64,000 nucleotides of DNA from Anaerosalibacter sp. Marseille-P3206 (GCF_900155565.1 NZ_FUHM01000002.1:372001-436000); one strand, 5' to 3'. Positions 26,279 to 36,211 are shown, counted from the stretch's first letter. Numbers and translations are program-made. Notes: generated by a model from the sequence alone, not told the origin.

Positions 26279-28736
26279 ATTTGTTCAACTCCTCATTCAA
26301 TTGCAAATCAATGCTAATAATAATATACCATAGGATAGTGTATAGTAATAGCATATTTATTTCTAGTCCATATTTTATGACTATATCTTTAAAAATGTCT
26401 TTCTCTTTAATATATTCATCTATATAATAAGCTTTAGGTGTTATCTTTAAAGTAATAAGACCAGATTTATCTGTTCTAAAAACTTTAATTCCCCTTTCTT
26501 CATATCTGTTTAGCACATCTTTATTTGGATGACCAAAATTGTTATTGCCAACCATTATAAATGCATTTGATGGTGAAAAACTATCCAAAAAATCTTCACA
26601 AGATGAAGTATTACTTCCATGATGAGGTACTTTTAGAAAGTCTATTTTTTCACTTTTTTCTACTAATATTTTTTCAATTTCATTTTCAATATCTCCAGTC
26701 AATAGTGTTTTGTAATTAAAGCTATTTAGCAATAAAACCAAGGATAGGTTATTTTCGTTGTCCCCATATAATGATATTACTTCATCTGAAGGGTTTAAGA
26801 CTTTAATGTACACATTTTTCGCTATTCTCAATGTATCACCATCATTAATTTTATATATCGGTATATGATATGACCTAGCTCTTTCTACACTTTCACAATA
26901 TAGTTTGTTTTCTTCTCTTTCGTATCCAATAAATAAATTTTTCACTCTAATATTGTCCATCAAATAAGGTAAACTCTTTACATGATCCTCATGAAAATGA
27001 GTAATAAATACTCCATCCAAGGTAAAAATTCCATTTTTAACGAGATAAGGCACTAAAATATTCTTTCCTATATCAAAGTTACCAAATAGATTTCCTCCAG
27101 TGTCTATTAAAAAATTTTTGCTACCTGTTTGTAATAATATTGAATCACCTTGTCCTACATCTATAAATCTCAATTCTACTTGATTTCTATAAAGAGGTAA
27201 TATTGAAAATGCCAATATAAGTATTGCTAAAGAATAAAGATAAGCTCTTTTTATTAAATATGCATACTTCTTAATTTCAATTATATCAAATAAGCAAAAT
27301 ATAATAAAATAATATAAGGTGAATTCTAGTATATTTGGTGATTTAACCCTTATAGTTCCCATAGGTAGTAAATGTATGTAGTTTGAAACAATACTTTCAA
27401 TAGATAATAAAAAGTTTAATATACTCCCTACAATAACAGCTAAAAAATTGCTTATAAATGAAATCAAATAAAGTATAAAACCTAATATGACTCCAATAGA
27501 CATTATGGGAATAAGCAAAAGATTTGCTAAAATACTGACAACAGAAATGCTATTAAAATAATATGCAAGAACTGGACATATACCAATTTGAACTGCTAAT
27601 ATTCCAAATAGAGATGTATAGAACTTTCCTCTATATGGATAAAACTTATCTTTCAATATTTTAGAAAAAATCATTAATGAAAATGTAGCTGAAAAGGATA
27701 GCTGAAATCCCACGTTAAATAACCATAGTGGATTATAAATAAGTAGTATAAAAGCAGCAAATAAAAGAGTATTTACATTGTCATACGGTCTATTTATTAT
27801 TTCTGAATAAAATAGTAAAGTACACATAATAAGAGATCTCAACACAGATGGTGGAAATCCTACTAAATATCCATAAAACCATATTAAAAAAACAGTAAAT
27901 ACATAACTGATTCTCCTATTTATTCCCACAGCAAGAAATAAAGACATTAAAAAAGCTGATATAATACCAATATGCAAACCAGAAATCGCCATCAAATGTG
28001 CCAAACCTAAATCACGATACTTAATTTGATTATTTTCATCTAAGTATGTCATATCTCCAAGCATAATAGACATCATAAGTTCACTTTTTTCAACATCTAA
28101 ATATTTAGAAAAAGTTTCTTCAACACTATTTTTGAATTTTTTTCTTAATTCTTCTCCTGAACTTAAATTCCCCTTAGAAAGTACTTTAACTCTATAATCG
28201 TTAGTATTCATAGTAGTAAATATATCATTAGTTTCTAGATACAATTTATAGTTAAACAATTCAGGATTTGTATTTCTTTTAGCTTGTTTAAGAGCACCAC
28301 TAACTACTAATTTATAACCTGTATCAACTTTCAAGTCTCCGTAAACTTTTAACATTATCTTTTCTTTTATAGTTCTTTTTTCACCATCTATGAATATATA
28401 TTCACCTTTAAGAATAATATTAGAATATTCTTCAGTATCCTTTAGTTCTAAAACTACACCTTCAACCTGAACTTCTCTGCCTATATAGGGTACAATTACA
28501 CTTTTCTCAGTTTTTTCATACATAAGAAAAATCCCTAAAACAAAAAATAAAAAATAAAGGATATAGTTTGTTTTTTTGTTTCTAAATAACGAAAATATAT
28601 AAATCGACAATAAAACTGCCAATCCAATTAGAATAAAGTTAATATTGAATTTTATATAATAACAAAAAACTATTCCTATGGCCATAGGAATAGTTATCTG
28701 TATAAAAGGTTTATCTAGAAAAATTTTTCTGTACAT
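26247..28736 (-). CDS. comEC: DNA internalization/competence channel ComEC/Rec2
   Basis: A large polytopic protein of about 829 residues from ATG 28736 (ribosome site AGGTGG). It forms the inner-membrane channel for single-stranded DNA uptake. The N-terminal part has membrane segments and an OB-like DUF4131 region; the central channel domain carries AHLMAISGLHIGIISAF; the C-terminal third is a metallo-beta-lactamase domain with ITHFHEDHVKSLPYL and LLTGDIENE. A final hydrophobic helix (INMLLLYTILWYIIISIDL) overlaps the holA start. comEA is also in this window (49864-50517), so DNA uptake parts are present though dispersed. Confidence 0.95.
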   Translation of the reverse strand: MYRKIFLDKPFIQITIPMAIGIVFCYYIKFNINFILIGLAVLLSIYIFSLFRNKKTNYILYFLFFVLGIFLMYEKTEKSVIVPYIGREVQVEGVVLELKDTEEYSNIILKGEYIFIDGEKRTIKEKIMLKVYGDLKVDTGYKLVVSGALKQAKRNTNPELFNYKLYLETNDIFTTMNTNDYRVKVLSKGNLSSGEELRKKFKNSVEETFSKYLDVEKSELMMSIMLGDMTYLDENNQIKYRDLGLAHLMAISGLHIGIISAFLMSLFLAVGINRRISYVFTVFLIWFYGYLVGFPPSVLRSLIMCTLLFYSEIINRPYDNVNTLLFAAFILLIYNPLWLFNVGFQLSFSATFSLMIFSKILKDKFYPYRGKFYTSLFGILAVQIGICPVLAYYFNSISVVSILANLLLIPIMSIGVILGFILYLISFISNFLAVIVGSILNFLLSIESIVSNYIHLLPMGTIRVKSPNILEFTLYYFIIFCLFDIIEIKKYAYLIKRAYLYSLAILILAFSILPLYRNQVELRFIDVGQGDSILLQTGSKNFLIDTGGNLFGNFDIGKNILVPYLVKNGIFTLDGVFITHFHEDHVKSLPYLMDNIRVKNLFIGYEREENKLYCESVERARSYHIPIYKINDGDTLRIAKNVYIKVLNPSDEVISLYGDNENNLSLVLLLNSFNYKTLLTGDIENEIEKILVEKSEKIDFLKVPHHGSNTSSCEDFLDSFSPSNAFIMVGNNNFGHPNKDVLNRYEERGIKVFRTDKSGLITLKITPKAYYIDEYIKEKDIFKDIVIKYGLEINMLLLYTILWYIIISIDLQLNEELNKYDLSRFYNRY

Positions 28737-28763
28737 TATAAACCACCTGAACATGCATGTTAT

Positions 28764-29702
28764 TTATTTGTATATACGTGTTCCTTTATTTCCTTTGATA
28801 GCTTCTAAGCAATTGTCTAATGTAGATATTATTGCTACTCTTCCTTCTTTAGATTCAGCGAATTCTACAGCTGCTTCAATCTTAGGAAGCATACTTCCTT
28901 TAGCAAAATGTCCTTCTTCAATATATTTCTTAGCTTCTTCTACAGACATTTTATCTACATTTACTTGATTTGGCTTACCAAAATTTAATGCTACTTTATC
29001 AACAGCAGTAAGTATTAAGAGCATGTCAGCATCTAAGTCTTCAGCTAATTTTTCACTCGCTAAATCCTTGTCAATAACTGCTGGTACACCTCTTAGTTTT
29101 CCTTCTTCTTTGACTACTGGTATTCCACCACCGCCAACTGTAATAACTACTGTTCCTGCATCTATCAATGATTTAACTGAATCTATTTCTACTATTTCTA
29201 CTGGCTTTGGTGATGCTACTACTCTTCTAAAACCTCTACCAGCGTCTTCAACTATGTCATAACCCTTTTCTTTCTTAAGCTTTTCTGCCTCTTCTTCAGT
29301 GTAGAAAGGACCAATTGGTTTTGTTGGATTTGTGAAAGCAGGGTCAGCTTTATCTACTACTACTTGTGTAACAACTGTAGCAACTGGCTTAGAACTATTT
29401 CTTTTAACTAGTTCATTTTTGATAGCTTGTTGAATGTGGTATCCAATCATACCTTGACTCATAGCACCACAAACATCAAAAGGCATTGCTGGTGTTACAC
29501 TGTCAGCTACTTCGTTTTGTATTACTATTCTACCTACTTGAGGCCCATTACCATGAGCTATTACAACATTGTAATCGCCTTCGATTAAATCAGCAATATG
29601 CTCAGTAGTTTTTTCAACTACTTCTAGTTGGGCTTCAGCTGTAGCAGGTTTTCCAGATTCTTGTAGGGCGTTTCCTCCCAATGCTACTACGACTTTTTTC
29701 AA
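28764..29702 (-). CDS. arcC: Carbamate kinase
   Basis: Carbamate kinase makes ATP from carbamoyl phosphate, the energy-yielding last step of the arginine deiminase pathway. The 312-residue protein starts KKVVVALGGNALQ, with VIAHGNGPQVG, VTVGGGGIPVV-like VITVGGGGIPVVKEEG and ILTAVDKV motifs of the amino-acid kinase fold. It follows arcB by 49 bases, with no terminator visible between. No terminator is seen before comEC either, so some read-through is possible. Confidence 0.97.
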   Translation of the reverse strand: MKKVVVALGGNALQESGKPATAEAQLEVVEKTTEHIADLIEGDYNVVIAHGNGPQVGRIVIQNEVADSVTPAMPFDVCGAMSQGMIGYHIQQAIKNELVKRNSSKPVATVVTQVVVDKADPAFTNPTKPIGPFYTEEEAEKLKKEKGYDIVEDAGRGFRRVVASPKPVEIVEIDSVKSLIDAGTVVITVGGGGIPVVKEEGKLRGVPAVIDKDLASEKLAEDLDADMLLILTAVDKVALNFGKPNQVNVDKMSVEEAKKYIEEGHFAKGSMLPKIEAAVEFAESKEGRVAIISTLDNCLEAIKGNKGTRIYK

Positions 29703-29751
29703 TTAAAGTCCCTCCTAAAATAAGTAATTTCTGCTTTGTATTATATATGTC

Positions 29752-30744
29752 TTATTTTCCTAAAGTAGCAACCATAACAGCTTTTATTGTATGCATTCTG
29801 TTTTCAGCTTCATCAAATACTACTGAATGTTTACTACTAAATACTTCTTCAGTAACTTCCATTTCTTTTAGACCATATTTTTCATAGATTTCTCTTCCAA
29901 CTTGAGTTTCTAGGTCATGGAATGCTGGTAAGCAGTGTAAGAATAGAGCTTCTTCGTCTGCCAATTTTAACATATCCATATTTACTTGATATGGTTTTAA
30001 TAATTTAATTCTTTCTTCGAATTGGTCTTCTTCTCCCATTGATACCCATACGTCAGTATAGATAACGTCTACTCCTTTTACTCCTTCTTCTACTGAATCA
30101 GTTATTGTAATTTTTGCATTGTTTTCTGCTGCGATCTTCTTAGCTTCTTCTACTAATCCAGCTTCTGGGAATAATTCTTTTGGAGATACGATTCTCATAT
30201 CCATACCCATTTTAGCTGCACCTATCATTAATGAGTTAGCCATGTTGTTTCTTCCATCTCCAACATATGCAAACTTAATTCCTTTTAAGTATCCTTTGTG
30301 TTCTCTTATAGTTAAGAAGTCAGCTAATATTTGAGTTGGGTGGAATTCGTCAGTAAGTCCATTCCAAACTGGTACTCCTGAATATTCTGCTAAAGCTTCA
30401 ACTGTTTCATGTTTGAATCCTCTAAATTCGATACCATCAAACATTCTTCCTAATACTTTTGCAGTATCAGCAACGCTTTCTTTCTTTCCTAATTGGATGT
30501 CGCCTTTTCCTAAATATTCTGGGTGTGCTCCTTCATCAACAGCTGCAACTGTAAAAGCACATCTTGTTCTTGTTGAAGGTTTTTCAAATATTAATGCAAC
30601 ATTTTTTCCTTCTAAGTTTCTTCCTCTGATTCCTGCATATTTTTGTCTCTTTAGCTCATCAGCTAAGTCTAGTAAGTATTGAATTTCCTTTGGTGTGAAG
30701 TCCTTTAATGTTAAAAAGTTTCTTCCTTTTAGATTAAATGCCAT
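29752..30744 (-). CDS. arcB: Ornithine carbamoyltransferase (catabolic context)
   Basis: Catalyses phosphorolysis of citrulline to ornithine and carbamoyl phosphate in this setting. Carbamoyl phosphate-binding [12 protein letters not shown] and the ornithine-binding [10 protein letters not shown] motifs are present in 330 residues. Sequence alone does not tell a catabolic from an anabolic enzyme; the neighbours arcA and arcC make the catabolic reading likely. It has its own strong promoter (30827-30856) with an overlapping palindrome, so arcBC can be transcribed apart from arcA. Confidence 0.95.
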   Translation of the reverse strand: MAFNLKGRNFLTLKDFTPKEIQYLLDLADELKRQKYAGIRGRNLEGKNVALIFEKPSTRTRCAFTVAAVDEGAHPEYLGKGDIQLGKKESVADTAKVLGRMFDGIEFRGFKHETVEALAEYSGVPVWNGLTDEFHPTQILADFLTIREHKGYLKGIKFAYVGDGRNNMANSLMIGAAKMGMDMRIVSPKELFPEAGLVEEAKKIAAENNAKITITDSVEEGVKGVDVIYTDVWVSMGEEDQFEERIKLLKPYQVNMDMLKLADEEALFLHCLPAFHDLETQVGREIYEKYGLKEMEVTEEVFSSKHSVVFDEAENRMHTIKAVMVATLGK

Positions 30745-30774
30745 AATATACCTCCTAAATTTTTTTATATATTT

Positions 30775-30814
30775 ATTTTGATATATAGAGTATATATACC
30801 CTATATATCAAAAT
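30775..30814 (-). repeat. AT-rich inverted repeat in the arcB leader
   Basis: Perfect 14-base arms (ATTTTGATATATAG, 30775-30788, with its complement 30801-30814) and a 12-base centre. It lies downstream of the arcB promoter, and its core resembles the palindrome inside that promoter. It may be an operator or an RNA stem. Confidence 0.7.
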
Positions 30815-30826
30815 ATCAACTCATAT

Positions 30827-30856
30827 ATTATATAGAGAAATACTCTATATTGTCAA
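30827..30856 (-). promoter_or_regulatory. Consensus promoter of arcB-arcC with operator-like palindrome
   Basis: TTGACA (30851-30856) and TATAAT (30827-30832), both perfect, 18 bases apart. The spacer holds TATAGAG-N5-CTCTATA (30831-30849), a palindrome placed where a bound repressor would block RNA polymerase. Confidence 0.85.
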
Positions 30857-30870
30857 GTTCTAAATACTAA

Positions 30871-32097
30871 TTATAAATCTTCTCTTACAAGAGGCATACT
30901 CATACATCTTGGGCCACCTCTACCTCTAACTAATTCTGAACCTTCTATTTCATGTACAATAATTCCATGTTCTTTCAAGATTTTATTTGTAACAAAGTTT
31001 CTGTTATATACTATAACTTCTCCTGGAGCAATAGCTAATGTATTTGAACCATCATTCCATTGTTCTCTAGCTGCGTCTACTAAGTCTCCGCCACCGCATC
31101 TAATAAGCTCAACTTTATCTTGTTTTAGATATTTTTTAAGTATTTCTTCAAGTACTTGTTCTTCTTTTTCTATTTTTATTTCGCCTTCGCTATCACCCTT
31201 AGTTATTGAAAATACAGTTAAAGGTCCTTCTATTTCTGGATGTATTGTAAACTTATCTCTATCGATCATTGTGAATACAGTATCTAAGTGCATGAACGCT
31301 CTCTTCTTAGGTATATCAAAAGCTAAAACTGTTTTAAATCCACTATCACTCCATAGTAGTCTCTTTGCAATTCTTTCTACAGCTGCTGCATCTGTTCTTT
31401 GAGAAATTCCTATTGCCATTACTTCACTACTAAGAACTAGTTCGTCTCCACCTTCTACAGAATAGCTTTCATTTCTATTATACCATATTGGAACATTTGA
31501 ATTCTTATAATCTTCATGATGTTCAAAAATATATTTTGCAAATAATGTTTCTCTATTTCTAGTTTCTGTTCTCATATGGTTAATAGTTACACCATTTCCT
31601 ATTGTAGCAAAAGGATCTCTCGTAAAATATAGATTAGGCATTGGATCTATAATGAATGGATAGTCAGATTCTAACATATCTGCTATTGATCTAGCACTAT
31701 GGCCTTTTAATTCCGTTTTTCTAACACCACTCATCATCTTATCAACTAGCTTCTTATTGTCAAATTGTGAAAAGTATTCCTTTAATGCTTCCTTATTGCC
31801 TTCTCCACTTATATTAGCTTCTTCTAGAAATTCGTCAATCATTTTTTCTCTTACGCTAGCATCTGAAATAGCTTCACTTGCTAAATCTTCTAAGTAAACT
31901 ACTTCAATACCATTATCTTTAAAAACTTTAGCAAATGCATCGTGTTCAGCTTGAGCAGCTTTTAAATATGGTATATCGTCAAAAAGTAGTCTTTCTAAAT
32001 AATCTGGAACTAAATTTTCTAGTTCACCACCAGGACGATGTAATAATACTGTTTTTAGTCTTCCAATTTCTGATCTTACATTTATACTTTTACTCAT
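30871..32097 (-). CDS. arcA: Arginine deiminase
   Basis: Converts arginine to citrulline and ammonia. The 408-residue protein shows the guanidino-group hydrolase motifs: [36 protein letters not shown] and the C-terminal catalytic Cys in [16 protein letters not shown]. The start is ATG 32097 after a GGGGGG stretch. It is first in arcA-arcB-arcC. Two control features lie upstream: a strong promoter (32168-32197) and a cre-like site (32135-32148). No arginine-ornithine antiporter gene (arcD) is seen in the window. Confidence 0.98.
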   Translation of the reverse strand: MSKSINVRSEIGRLKTVLLHRPGGELENLVPDYLERLLFDDIPYLKAAQAEHDAFAKVFKDNGIEVVYLEDLASEAISDASVREKMIDEFLEEANISGEGNKEALKEYFSQFDNKKLVDKMMSGVRKTELKGHSARSIADMLESDYPFIIDPMPNLYFTRDPFATIGNGVTINHMRTETRNRETLFAKYIFEHHEDYKNSNVPIWYNRNESYSVEGGDELVLSSEVMAIGISQRTDAAAVERIAKRLLWSDSGFKTVLAFDIPKKRAFMHLDTVFTMIDRDKFTIHPEIEGPLTVFSITKGDSEGEIKIEKEEQVLEEILKKYLKQDKVELIRCGGGDLVDAAREQWNDGSNTLAIAPGEVIVYNRNFVTNKILKEHGIIVHEIEGSELVRGRGGPRCMSMPLVREDL

Positions 32098-32134
32098 GTA
32101 AATCCCCCCTAATTTTTTAGACTGTATTCATTTG

Positions 32135-32148
32135 AGTAAACGTTTACA
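32135..32148 (-). promoter_or_regulatory. cre-like (CcpA) site in the arcA leader
   Basis: Minus-strand TGTAAACGTTTACT matches 13 of 14 positions of the catabolite-response consensus TGWAANCGNTNWCA; the core GTAAACGTTTAC is a perfect palindrome. It lies downstream of the predicted start point, a position typical of repression. Confidence 0.7.
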
Positions 32149-32167
32149 AAAGAAATAGCCTAACTAA

Positions 32168-32197
32168 AGTATAACTTTAATGTTATAGCTCTGTCAA
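32168..32197 (-). promoter_or_regulatory. Promoter of arcA
   Basis: TTGACA (32192-32197), 18-base spacer, TATACT (32168-32173). Confidence 0.8.
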
Positions 32198-32286
32198 GAA
32201 GTTTTTTTATATTAATTCATTCCTTGTATATTTATTCATTTTGTTTAACGTTTTTAGAGATTTGAGTAAAAGTTTTCCCTTTAGTA

Positions 32287-32370
32287 TTATCGTTTTCGAT
32301 TCATCCTGTTAAAAGACCATATTATAAGTAACATACCAATCATTATGAAAAGATATCCAGTAGTTTTCAT
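32287..32370 (-). CDS. Possible 27-residue membrane peptide
   Basis: ATG to TAA, 28 codons. The product has one hydrophobic stretch (GYLFIMIGMLLIIW, residues 5-18) with a short basic tail ending NRMNRKR, the normal pattern of a small single-pass peptide with its C terminus inside. AGG lies nine bases and GAGGA directly before the ATG, so the ribosome site is not ideal. Tentative; it could be chance in AT-rich DNA. Confidence 0.35.
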   Translation of the reverse strand: MKTTGYLFIMIGMLLIIWSFNRMNRKR

Positions 32371-32540
32371 TCCTCTTTACCTAATCCTTTCTATCTTAGT
32401 ATCACATAAAAGTTTTAAAGTAATACATCCTTTTTTATTATAACATATATAAATCAATTTTGTTCACGAAATTATTTAACCTGTATTTTTTTTAAAAAAA
32501 TGATAAAATAATATATAGAATACTATGATGAGGTGAATCT

Positions 32541-33740
32541 ATGACGGAAAAAATCTATTTAGAAAATCCATATATTCGTGAAATAAGCGCAAGAATAGTA
32601 AATAAAAAGTTTATTGACAATAAATTCTTATTAATTCTCAATAGAACCATATTTTATCCAAATTTAGCTGGTGGGCAGCCTAAAGACAAGGGCACAATAA
32701 ATGGAATCAAAGTAATAGATGTATATGAGGAAAACAATGAAATAATCCATGTTGTATCAGAAAATATAAATACAAATATTGTGCATTTATCTATTGATTG
32801 GAATACTAGATTAGATAATATGCAACAACATACTGGTCAACATCTGCTCTCCTCTGTTTTCTACAAATTATATAATGGACAAACAGTTGGTTTTCATATA
32901 GGAGAAACTACTTCAACCATTGATGTAACAGTTAAAAATTTTAATAATGAAATGGTTGAAAAGATCGAAACTATAGCAAACAAAATAATATATTCAAATT
33001 TCGATATAAAAAGTTACATTATTGACCAAGAAAATATAGAGAACATTCCTTTAATAAAAGATCCTCCTAAAAACGAAAATATCCGTATTGTTGAAATAGA
33101 TGGCATTGATTATTCTCCATGTTGTGGAACTCACCACAGGAAAACAGGAGAAATAGGAATAATAAAAATAATCAGATGGGATAATTATAAAGACAATACA
33201 AGAATAGAATTTGTTTGTGGCAATAGAGCTTTAAAAGATTATTCACAAAAAAATATAGAAATTAATAATGTATCAACTCTACTTTCAAGCAAAAATATAG
33301 ATGTATTTGAAAAAGTAGAAAAGCTATACTCTCAAAAAGAGTCTCTTGAAAAAGAAAATCGTATTTTAAAAGAAAAGATATTAGAATATAAAACTAAAGA
33401 ACTATTAGATAAAGCCTTAATAGTTGATGATAAAAAATATATTATTAAAATATTTGATGACATCGATTTTAGAGAACTAGGTATTATTGCTTCTAATTTT
33501 AGAGAAGTTAATGATGTTATTTGCCTTCTAGGCATTAAAGCAAACAATAAAGGTCAATTCTTAATATGTAGAAGTAAAAACATAAACATCAATATGATGG
33601 ATATTTTTAAAAGAATATCAAATAGTGATATTAAAGGTGGAGGAAATTCAGAAAGAGTGCAAGGTGGTTGTGATTTTGATGAAGTAGAATCATTGTTAAA
33701 TAATGCATTTAAATGCATAAGAATAGAAGGAATCAAATAA
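32541..33740 (+). CDS. Alanyl-tRNA editing protein, AlaX-L type with DHHA1 domain
   Basis: A free-standing editing enzyme that deacylates mischarged tRNA-Ala. The N-terminal strand domain includes FYPNLAGGQPKDKGTI; the editing site has HTGQHLLSS (HxxxH, about residues 97-101) and CCGTHHRKTGEIG (CxxxH, about 194). A coiled stretch (about 255-290) leads to a DHHA1-type C-terminal domain ending GGGNSERVQGGC. This full-length form resembles the C-terminal half of AlaRS. It starts at ATG 32541, seven bases after GAGGTG. It stands alone on the plus strand and converges on pcp. Confidence 0.9.
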   Translation: MTEKIYLENPYIREISARIVNKKFIDNKFLLILNRTIFYPNLAGGQPKDKGTINGIKVIDVYEENNEIIHVVSENINTNIVHLSIDWNTRLDNMQQHTGQHLLSSVFYKLYNGQTVGFHIGETTSTIDVTVKNFNNEMVEKIETIANKIIYSNFDIKSYIIDQENIENIPLIKDPPKNENIRIVEIDGIDYSPCCGTHHRKTGEIGIIKIIRWDNYKDNTRIEFVCGNRALKDYSQKNIEINNVSTLLSSKNIDVFEKVEKLYSQKESLEKENRILKEKILEYKTKELLDKALIVDDKKYIIKIFDDIDFRELGIIASNFREVNDVICLLGIKANNKGQFLICRSKNININMMDIFKRISNSDIKGGGNSERVQGGCDFDEVESLLNNAFKCIRIEGIK

Positions 33741-33760
33741 TATGTCCCTTCTATTCTTAT
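33717..33760. terminator. Long hairpin between alaX and pcp (convergent)
   Basis: Perfect 14-base arms (33717-33730, 33747-33760) around a 16-base loop. The left arm lies within the alaX 3' end. T-rich sequence follows on the plus strand but not as a pure run. Confidence 0.6.
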
Positions 33761-33777
33761 ATTAATATTTACTTTTA

Positions 33778-34425
33778 CTATTGTATAGTTCCACCTAAAT
33801 TGACATCTAAATCTTTTTCCTTGAATTCAACAATTGCTTCTATAGCATATTCAAGACCTTTAGCTATTGTCTCAACAGGCATAGAAGGCATTTTAGGTTT
33901 ATCAAGGACTTGACCCATCTCAAATGGTACATGAATAAATCCACCTATCACTCCAGGAAATTCTTTGCTAATACTATATAATGTAGTATACATTACTGTA
34001 TTACATACATAAGTTCCTGCAGTATATGAAATAGATGAAGGTATACCATTTTTCCTCATATTCTCAACCATTGCCTTAATAGGAAGGGTTGTAAAATAAG
34101 CAGTTTCACCATCTTCTTTAAGCATCTGATCTGATGGCTGATTACCATCATTGTCAGGAATACTCGCTTCTACATAGTTAATAGCTACTTTTTCTACAGT
34201 CATTCCACATCTACCACCAGCCTGTCCTACATTGAGTACTGCATCAGGTTGATATTTTTTCATAGCAGCTTTTACCGCTTCCGGACCTCTGTCAAATACT
34301 GTAGGAATTTCTATTGCTATTATTTCTGCTCCTTTGATTTGTTTTGGAAGTAATTTTACTGCTTCATAAGCAGGATTTACCTTTTCACCGCCAAATGGGT
34401 CAAATCCAGTTACCAATATTTTCAT
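33778..34425 (-). CDS. pcp: Pyroglutamyl-peptidase I
   Basis: A cysteine peptidase that removes N-terminal 5-oxoproline (pyroglutamate) from peptides. From ATG 34425 it is 215 residues and starts [22 protein letters not shown], the diagnostic motif. Active-site regions: [14 protein letters not shown] with the Glu region near residue 80, [15 protein letters not shown] with the catalytic Cys near 143, and FIHVPF with His near 166. The ATG four codons upstream touches AGGA and is less likely. It is the last gene of a group with DUF979, DUF969 and M14 genes, all on the minus strand. Confidence 0.96.
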   Translation of the reverse strand: MKILVTGFDPFGGEKVNPAYEAVKLLPKQIKGAEIIAIEIPTVFDRGPEAVKAAMKKYQPDAVLNVGQAGGRCGMTVEKVAINYVEASIPDNDGNQPSDQMLKEDGETAYFTTLPIKAMVENMRKNGIPSSISYTAGTYVCNTVMYTTLYSISKEFPGVIGGFIHVPFEMGQVLDKPKMPSMPVETIAKGLEYAIEAIVEFKEKDLDVNLGGTIQ

Positions 34426-34492
34426 ATTAATAATCATTCCTTTCTTTTTAAAGTATGTGGAAACACAGCTCTATCTATAAATTTAAAATCCA

Positions 34493-35455
34493 CTACATTC
34501 CAAACATTAACATATAAGCAATCTGGAATACAATAAGTGCTAATGCAGGCACAATTTGTTTCTTGATAACACCCCACTTATCGTTCATTTCCAAAATAGC
34601 AACTGGCACAACGTTAAAGTTCGCTGCCATTGGAGTACATAAAGTACCACAATAACCACAAGTTAATGCAAGCATTCCACAGAGAACAGGATCAGCCCCT
34701 AATGCAAATACGAAAGGTCCACCTATACCAACTGTCATAACAGTGATAGCTGCAAAAGCATTACCCATAATCATAGTAAAGAGCATCATACCTATAGCGT
34801 ATACAATAATACCTACTGCTAAATTTCCTTCAGGTATAATCTTACCAACTAAAGCTGAAATAACATCACCAACACCTGCTACAGTAAATATACTACCTAA
34901 CACTCCAAGCAAACATGGAAGTAAACAAATAGGTCCAATTATAGAAAGAAACCTCTCTGAATCATCAAAATAAGTTTTAACTGTATTTTTACTATTAAAT
35001 ATAGTAAGCAAAATTATACCTATTATAACACCAACACCCATACCAACAAGTGAACTAATACCAGGAATAAATGCAAAAATTAAAGCAAATAAACCTATAC
35101 CAAGAGCTGGCACGAATATTTTCATTCCTATTTTATTGAAATCAGCAACTTGTTGTTCTGGAGTAGCTACATTAGAATGTCCTGGCTTAACCTTCTTCAA
35201 TATAGCAGGAAGCATCATCACAAGAACTATGATACCGTTAATAACATTACCATTTGGCAAATTACCTATAAATCTTCCAAATGACATAAGAACACCAAAT
35301 AGAAACCAAAAAATAAAAGTACCCATTCTTGAAGGATTTTCTTTATCTTTTAAATTTTTGAATGCAGCATATAAACAGATAATACCGCAAATCATATATA
35401 ATATTTCAAGTAACTTATCACCTAAAGTTACATCTACACTTGTAAAAAATGACAT
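34493..35455 (-). CDS. DUF979 family membrane protein
   Basis: A polytopic protein of 320 residues with about nine or ten hydrophobic segments. Typical DUF979 stretches are FIFWFLFGVLMSFG, MLPAILKKVKPGHSN, FTMIMGNAFAAITVMT and CGYCGTLCTPMAANFNVVP. The family always seems to accompany DUF969 and, in many Firmicutes, pcp; both DUFs are probably two halves of one transporter. What it moves is not known; 5-oxoproline, pyroglutamyl peptides or other peptides are guesses from context. It starts 14 bases after the DUF969 stop and ends 67 bases before pcp. Confidence 0.88.
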   Translation of the reverse strand: MSFFTSVDVTLGDKLLEILYMICGIICLYAAFKNLKDKENPSRMGTFIFWFLFGVLMSFGRFIGNLPNGNVINGIIVLVMMLPAILKKVKPGHSNVATPEQQVADFNKIGMKIFVPALGIGLFALIFAFIPGISSLVGMGVGVIIGIILLTIFNSKNTVKTYFDDSERFLSIIGPICLLPCLLGVLGSIFTVAGVGDVISALVGKIIPEGNLAVGIIVYAIGMMLFTMIMGNAFAAITVMTVGIGGPFVFALGADPVLCGMLALTCGYCGTLCTPMAANFNVVPVAILEMNDKWGVIKKQIVPALALIVFQIAYMLMFGM

Positions 35456-35469
35456 ATAATTACCTCCTT

Positions 35470-36168
35470 CTATTTATTATCTATTTTTACATTGCTTTCA
35501 CGATAATATTTTTTCATATATCCCTTATCCAAAATATTATAATATATTATTGTAAATAATACTGCAAAAATAGCAACTGGAATTTCAACAGCTGCAAGCT
35601 GAGGAAGTTCAACATTATACCCTATACTTTCCATGGCACCTTTTACTAACAATCCTCCTGAACCACCTATGAAAAGTACCTGAGTAAAGAACCATACAAT
35701 GTTTTCAACGCCTGATGCCATACCTTTTACATGATCCATATGTTCTTCATTTGCTTTATAACCTTTAGTTTCGATTGACGCTTGGCACATAGGCATAAGC
35801 ACAGGTCTAGTAAATCCTGCAACTCCACCAAGTCCAACATTGAAAGCTCCTAAAATACCTCTTAAGACACTATATACACCAAGTACATGAGCTGGAGTAG
35901 CTCCTTTAACCTTTCCTATAAGTTTTGCAGCGGCATGTCTTAAACCATTTCTCTCCAAAGTTCCTGTAAGCAATAATACAATCAAGAATACATTCATGTA
36001 TCTTGAACCAACAAAGGTTGCACCGAAAACATCTAAGAATTCTACTATCCCCATTCCTCCAGTAATAGCAGTAACAATTGCAGCCACTGCAATAATTAGA
36101 ATTGAATCAAGCTTTAATGCAAAACCAACGATTACAACTAAAACACCTAATAACACTAAATAATTCAT
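35470..36168 (-). CDS. DUF969 family membrane protein
   Basis: A 232-residue polytopic protein with about six hydrophobic segments, starting NYLVLLGVLVVIVGFALKLDS. Conserved stretches are GSRYMNVFLIVLLLTGTLERNGLR, and RGILGAFNVGLGGVAGFTRP followed by VENIVWFFTQVLFIGG. The Gly-rich membrane segments suit a carrier. It precedes DUF979 by 14 bases and almost surely acts with it. A hairpin (36193-36211) lies between it and the M14 gene upstream. Confidence 0.88.
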   Translation of the reverse strand: MNYLVLLGVLVVIVGFALKLDSILIIAVAAIVTAITGGMGIVEFLDVFGATFVGSRYMNVFLIVLLLTGTLERNGLRHAAAKLIGKVKGATPAHVLGVYSVLRGILGAFNVGLGGVAGFTRPVLMPMCQASIETKGYKANEEHMDHVKGMASGVENIVWFFTQVLFIGGSGGLLVKGAMESIGYNVELPQLAAVEIPVAIFAVLFTIIYYNILDKGYMKKYYRESNVKIDNK

Positions 36169-36192
36169 ATTAGTTCTTCCCTCCTATTTATT

Positions 36193-36211
36193 TAGACAGA
36201 ATATCTGTCTT
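36193..36211 (-). repeat. Small hairpin between the M14 gene and DUF969
   Basis: AGACAGA with its complement around ATA, followed on the minus strand by AAATAAATAG. Too weak a T run for full termination; it may set relative expression inside the operon. Confidence 0.45.

Larger units (their letters stand above)
32098..32540. other. 443-base divergent intergenic region between arcA and alaX
   Basis: It holds the arcA promoter, a cre-like site and one possible 27-residue reading frame on the minus strand (32287-32370). A TGTTATAAT extended -10 box for the minus strand lies near 32440. I see no clear -35 for alaX, only TAAAAT near 32506. Confidence 0.6.

Noticed and set aside
28750-28761. AACATGCATGTT palindrome between arcC and comEC
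   Set aside because: Only 12 bases, no promoter nearby and likely chance in AT-rich DNA.
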